From CAVSVP01 sp963731125 (lineage in GTDB: Bacteria; Pseudomonadota; Gammaproteobacteria; Competibacterales; Competibacteraceae), in NCBI GenBank assembly GCA_963731125.1, contig CAVSVP010000032.1, positions 1 to 64,000 of the forward strand: a stretch of 64,000 nucleotides of DNA. The letters run 5' to 3'. The notes under the pieces are model-generated. The model was not told the origin of the DNA. It worked only from the letters and a program-made list of their open reading frames with translations, and made no database searches. Shown here piece by piece: positions 62,583 through 64,000 of the stretch. A program made the translations under genes and the position numbers. Position 1 is the stretch's first letter. Every line of letters begins with the position of its first letter.

Positions 62583-63128
62583 CTATCGTTTAAAGTGCCG
62601 ATAGACAAGCTCCAGCACCGCAACCATCAGAATAACCACAAAGATCGGTTTTTCCAGATGCTCAATCTCTCCCAGCAAAAGCTCCAGGGTCTGGCCAAAG
62701 AGATAACCGGCAACCCCTAACACGATGGCCCAGAGCAGTGCGCCGAGCAAATTAAGCCCCGTAAACCGGCTGGTCGACACGTCAGACATACCGATAGCGA
62801 CATACCCCACCATAGTCAGCCCAGGTACGAAGCGAAAGCCAATAATCATTGAAGTCTGATGGTGCGCAAGCCACGTGTCTATCCGCTGCAGGCGATCTTG
62901 CCATTGAGGTCGCCTTTCCATAATGGACTTTCCATACCTGCGGCCGGCCCAAAACTCTGCCTGCAGGCCCATGAAGTTGCCGATCGTTCCCGTCAGGACG
63001 ACCCAGGGAATTAAATCCAGATAACCGCGATGGGCGGCGAATCCTCCCAGAATAACAAAAGCGTTGCCTTCGATTGCACTTCCCAGCAGGATCGTGAGAT
63101 AACCGAATTGCAGGATTAGCTCTTCCAT
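62583..63128 (-). CDS. DedA-family inner-membrane protein
   Basis: 181 residues with four to five hydrophobic segments: GYLTILLGSAIEGNAFVILGG, IPWVVLTGTIGNFMGLQAEF, FVPGLTMVGYVAIGMSDVS, GALLWAIVLGVAGYLFG. The SNARE-associated/DedA fold with acidic and arginine residues in loops suggests lipid scrambling or transport roles known for the family (undecaprenyl-phosphate flipping). Its start overlaps the regulator's stop by 13 bases, so translation is probably coupled. Confidence 0.9.
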   Translation of the reverse strand: MEELILQFGYLTILLGSAIEGNAFVILGGFAAHRGYLDLIPWVVLTGTIGNFMGLQAEFWAGRRYGKSIMERRPQWQDRLQRIDTWLAHHQTSMIIGFRFVPGLTMVGYVAIGMSDVSTSRFTGLNLLGALLWAIVLGVAGYLFGQTLELLLGEIEHLEKPIFVVILMVAVLELVYRHFKR

Positions 63129-64000
63129 GCTGAAGGGGAAGTCGACTTGCTGATGCCGTGCTTTCTTAGCTTACGATACAGCGTATTGCGGCTTAACCCC
63201 AAATGCGCCGATGTTTGGGAAATATTCCAGCGGTGCTTGTCTAGCGCCTGCAGCAACGCCTCTTTTTCGGCACAAACCAACTCTGCTCCATTGTGTAATG
63301 GCTCCGGCATCAGGATACGTTGCGCAAGAAATTTCGGCGGTATCTGAGCGATCTCGGTTGGCAGATCTTCGAGGCGAATCACGCCACCCTCACAAAGGGC
63401 CACGGCAGTGCGTAAGACATTGCGAAGCTGGCGAATATTACCAGGCCAGGGATACTCGTTTAACGCCGCAAAAGTTTCCTCGTCCAGCCGCACCGTGCAT
63501 CCCTCACTTTCCGCCGTCAATACGCAACGCATCAGCGTGACCCGATCGGCACGCTCCCTAAGTGCGGGCAAGTTTAGCGTCAGGCCATTTAAGCGGTAAT
63601 AGAGGTCTTCCCTGAATTCGCCGACGGCCACCTGTGCCTGGAGGTTATGGTGGGTGGCGCTGATAATATGAAGATCGACCGAAATCGGGTTTTCACTACC
63701 CAACGGTAGCACCTGTTTTTCTTCCAGCACCCTCAGTAAGCGGGTTTGCAATGCCAGTGGCATATCGCCGATTTCATCGAGAAACAGCGTGCCGCCGCTG
63801 GCCTGTAGAACCTTGCCGCGCATCCCTTCACGCCGGGCCCCGGTAAAGGCCCCGTACTTGTACCCGAAGAGTTCGCTTTCAATAAGATTTTCGGGTATTG
63901 AGGCGCAGTTGACGGCCACAAAGGGCTTGTTGGCCCGGTTACTGGCGTCATGGATCGCCTTGGCAAAGGCCTCCTTACCGGTGCCGGTCTCACCGATCAA
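63116..64000 (-). CDS. Sigma-54-dependent activator (AcoR-like), C-terminal part, cut by window edge
   Basis: The visible 294 residues begin within the Walker A (GETGTGKEAFAKAIH). The AAA+ core has ELFGYKYGAFTGARREGM with the GAFTGA sigma-54 contact loop, GGTLFLDEIGDMPLALQTRL with Walker B, and a C-terminal Fis-type HTH (KHRWNISQTSAHLGLSRNTL). The N-terminal sensing domain lies outside the window. It overlaps the DedA gene. It may control alcohol or C1 genes such as the frm pair nearby, but no -24/-12 site was identified. Confidence 0.9.
   Translation of the reverse strand: MIGETGTGKEAFAKAIHDASNRANKPFVAVNCASIPENLIESELFGYKYGAFTGARREGMRGKVLQASGGTLFLDEIGDMPLALQTRLLRVLEEKQVLPLGSENPISVDLHIISATHHNLQAQVAVGEFREDLYYRLNGLTLNLPALRERADRVTLMRCVLTAESEGCTVRLDEETFAALNEYPWPGNIRQLRNVLRTAVALCEGGVIRLEDLPTEIAQIPPKFLAQRILMPEPLHNGAELVCAEKEALLQALDKHRWNISQTSAHLGLSRNTLYRKLRKHGISKSTSPSAWKS

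Overview
The window looks like the chromosome of a gammaproteobacterium with a DsbD-type thiol reductase, MetA, LysR/GcvA regulators, glutathione-dependent formaldehyde detoxification and a GGDEF-EAL sensor. The gene mix and the extreme load of insertion sequences would fit an environmental lineage such as Competibacteraceae or relatives. That placement is inference from gene content; no rRNA or tRNA is present to test it.

Layout. (1) 1-12.2 kb is an insertion-sequence (IS) graveyard: serine recombinase halves, an IS66 gene broken by an IS3 copy and a 90-bp mini-element, ISAs1, a Tn5-like IS4 gene split by an IS1, a DUF6399-like fragment, an IS1-like remnant and an apparently intact 1.44-kb Tc1/mariner-like element. 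(2) 12.2-27.3 kb is a mostly chromosomal block: dsbD, a periplasmic binding protein beside a GGDEF-EAL protein, a likely operon (2-phosphoglycerate-kinase-like, P-loop ATPase, metA), an ISAs1-type element, a LysR gene broken by a 153-bp mini-element, a PQQ-type sugar dehydrogenase and a DMT exporter. (3) 27.4-46.8 kb is a second IS pile-up with nesting five levels deep (IS630 > IS701 > mini-element > ISKra4 > mini-element), a second IS3 copy, IS110, IS1, IS200, IS4 and IS1634 pieces, and one stranded AT-rich glycosyltransferase. (4) 46.8-49 kb is a small minus-strand locus with two related secreted peptides (C-terminal EC-x3-C-x-LPP), a 107-residue protein whose paralogue at 27.4-29.5 kb is IS-disrupted, and a candidate structured small RNA with its own promoter and terminator. 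(5) 49-64 kb is conserved chromosome: M1-like peptidase divergent from a ChaN-PDZ lipoprotein, a cytidylate-kinase-like protein, alpha/beta hydrolase + DUF6394-like membrane protein + K+-channel/RCK protein, pirin, a fatty-acyl-reductase-like enzyme, frmB/frmA formaldehyde detoxification, and a sigma-54 activator overlapping a DedA gene and running off the right edge.

Best candidates for something undescribed are the secreted-peptide/small-RNA locus (47.1-48.9 kb), the TNA-targeting 90-bp mini-element family, the 153-bp mini-element in the LysR gene, and the IS110 copy whose insertion junction shows a CT core. Many ORF interruptions can be undone on paper exactly at target-site duplications, so most boundaries here are base-resolved.
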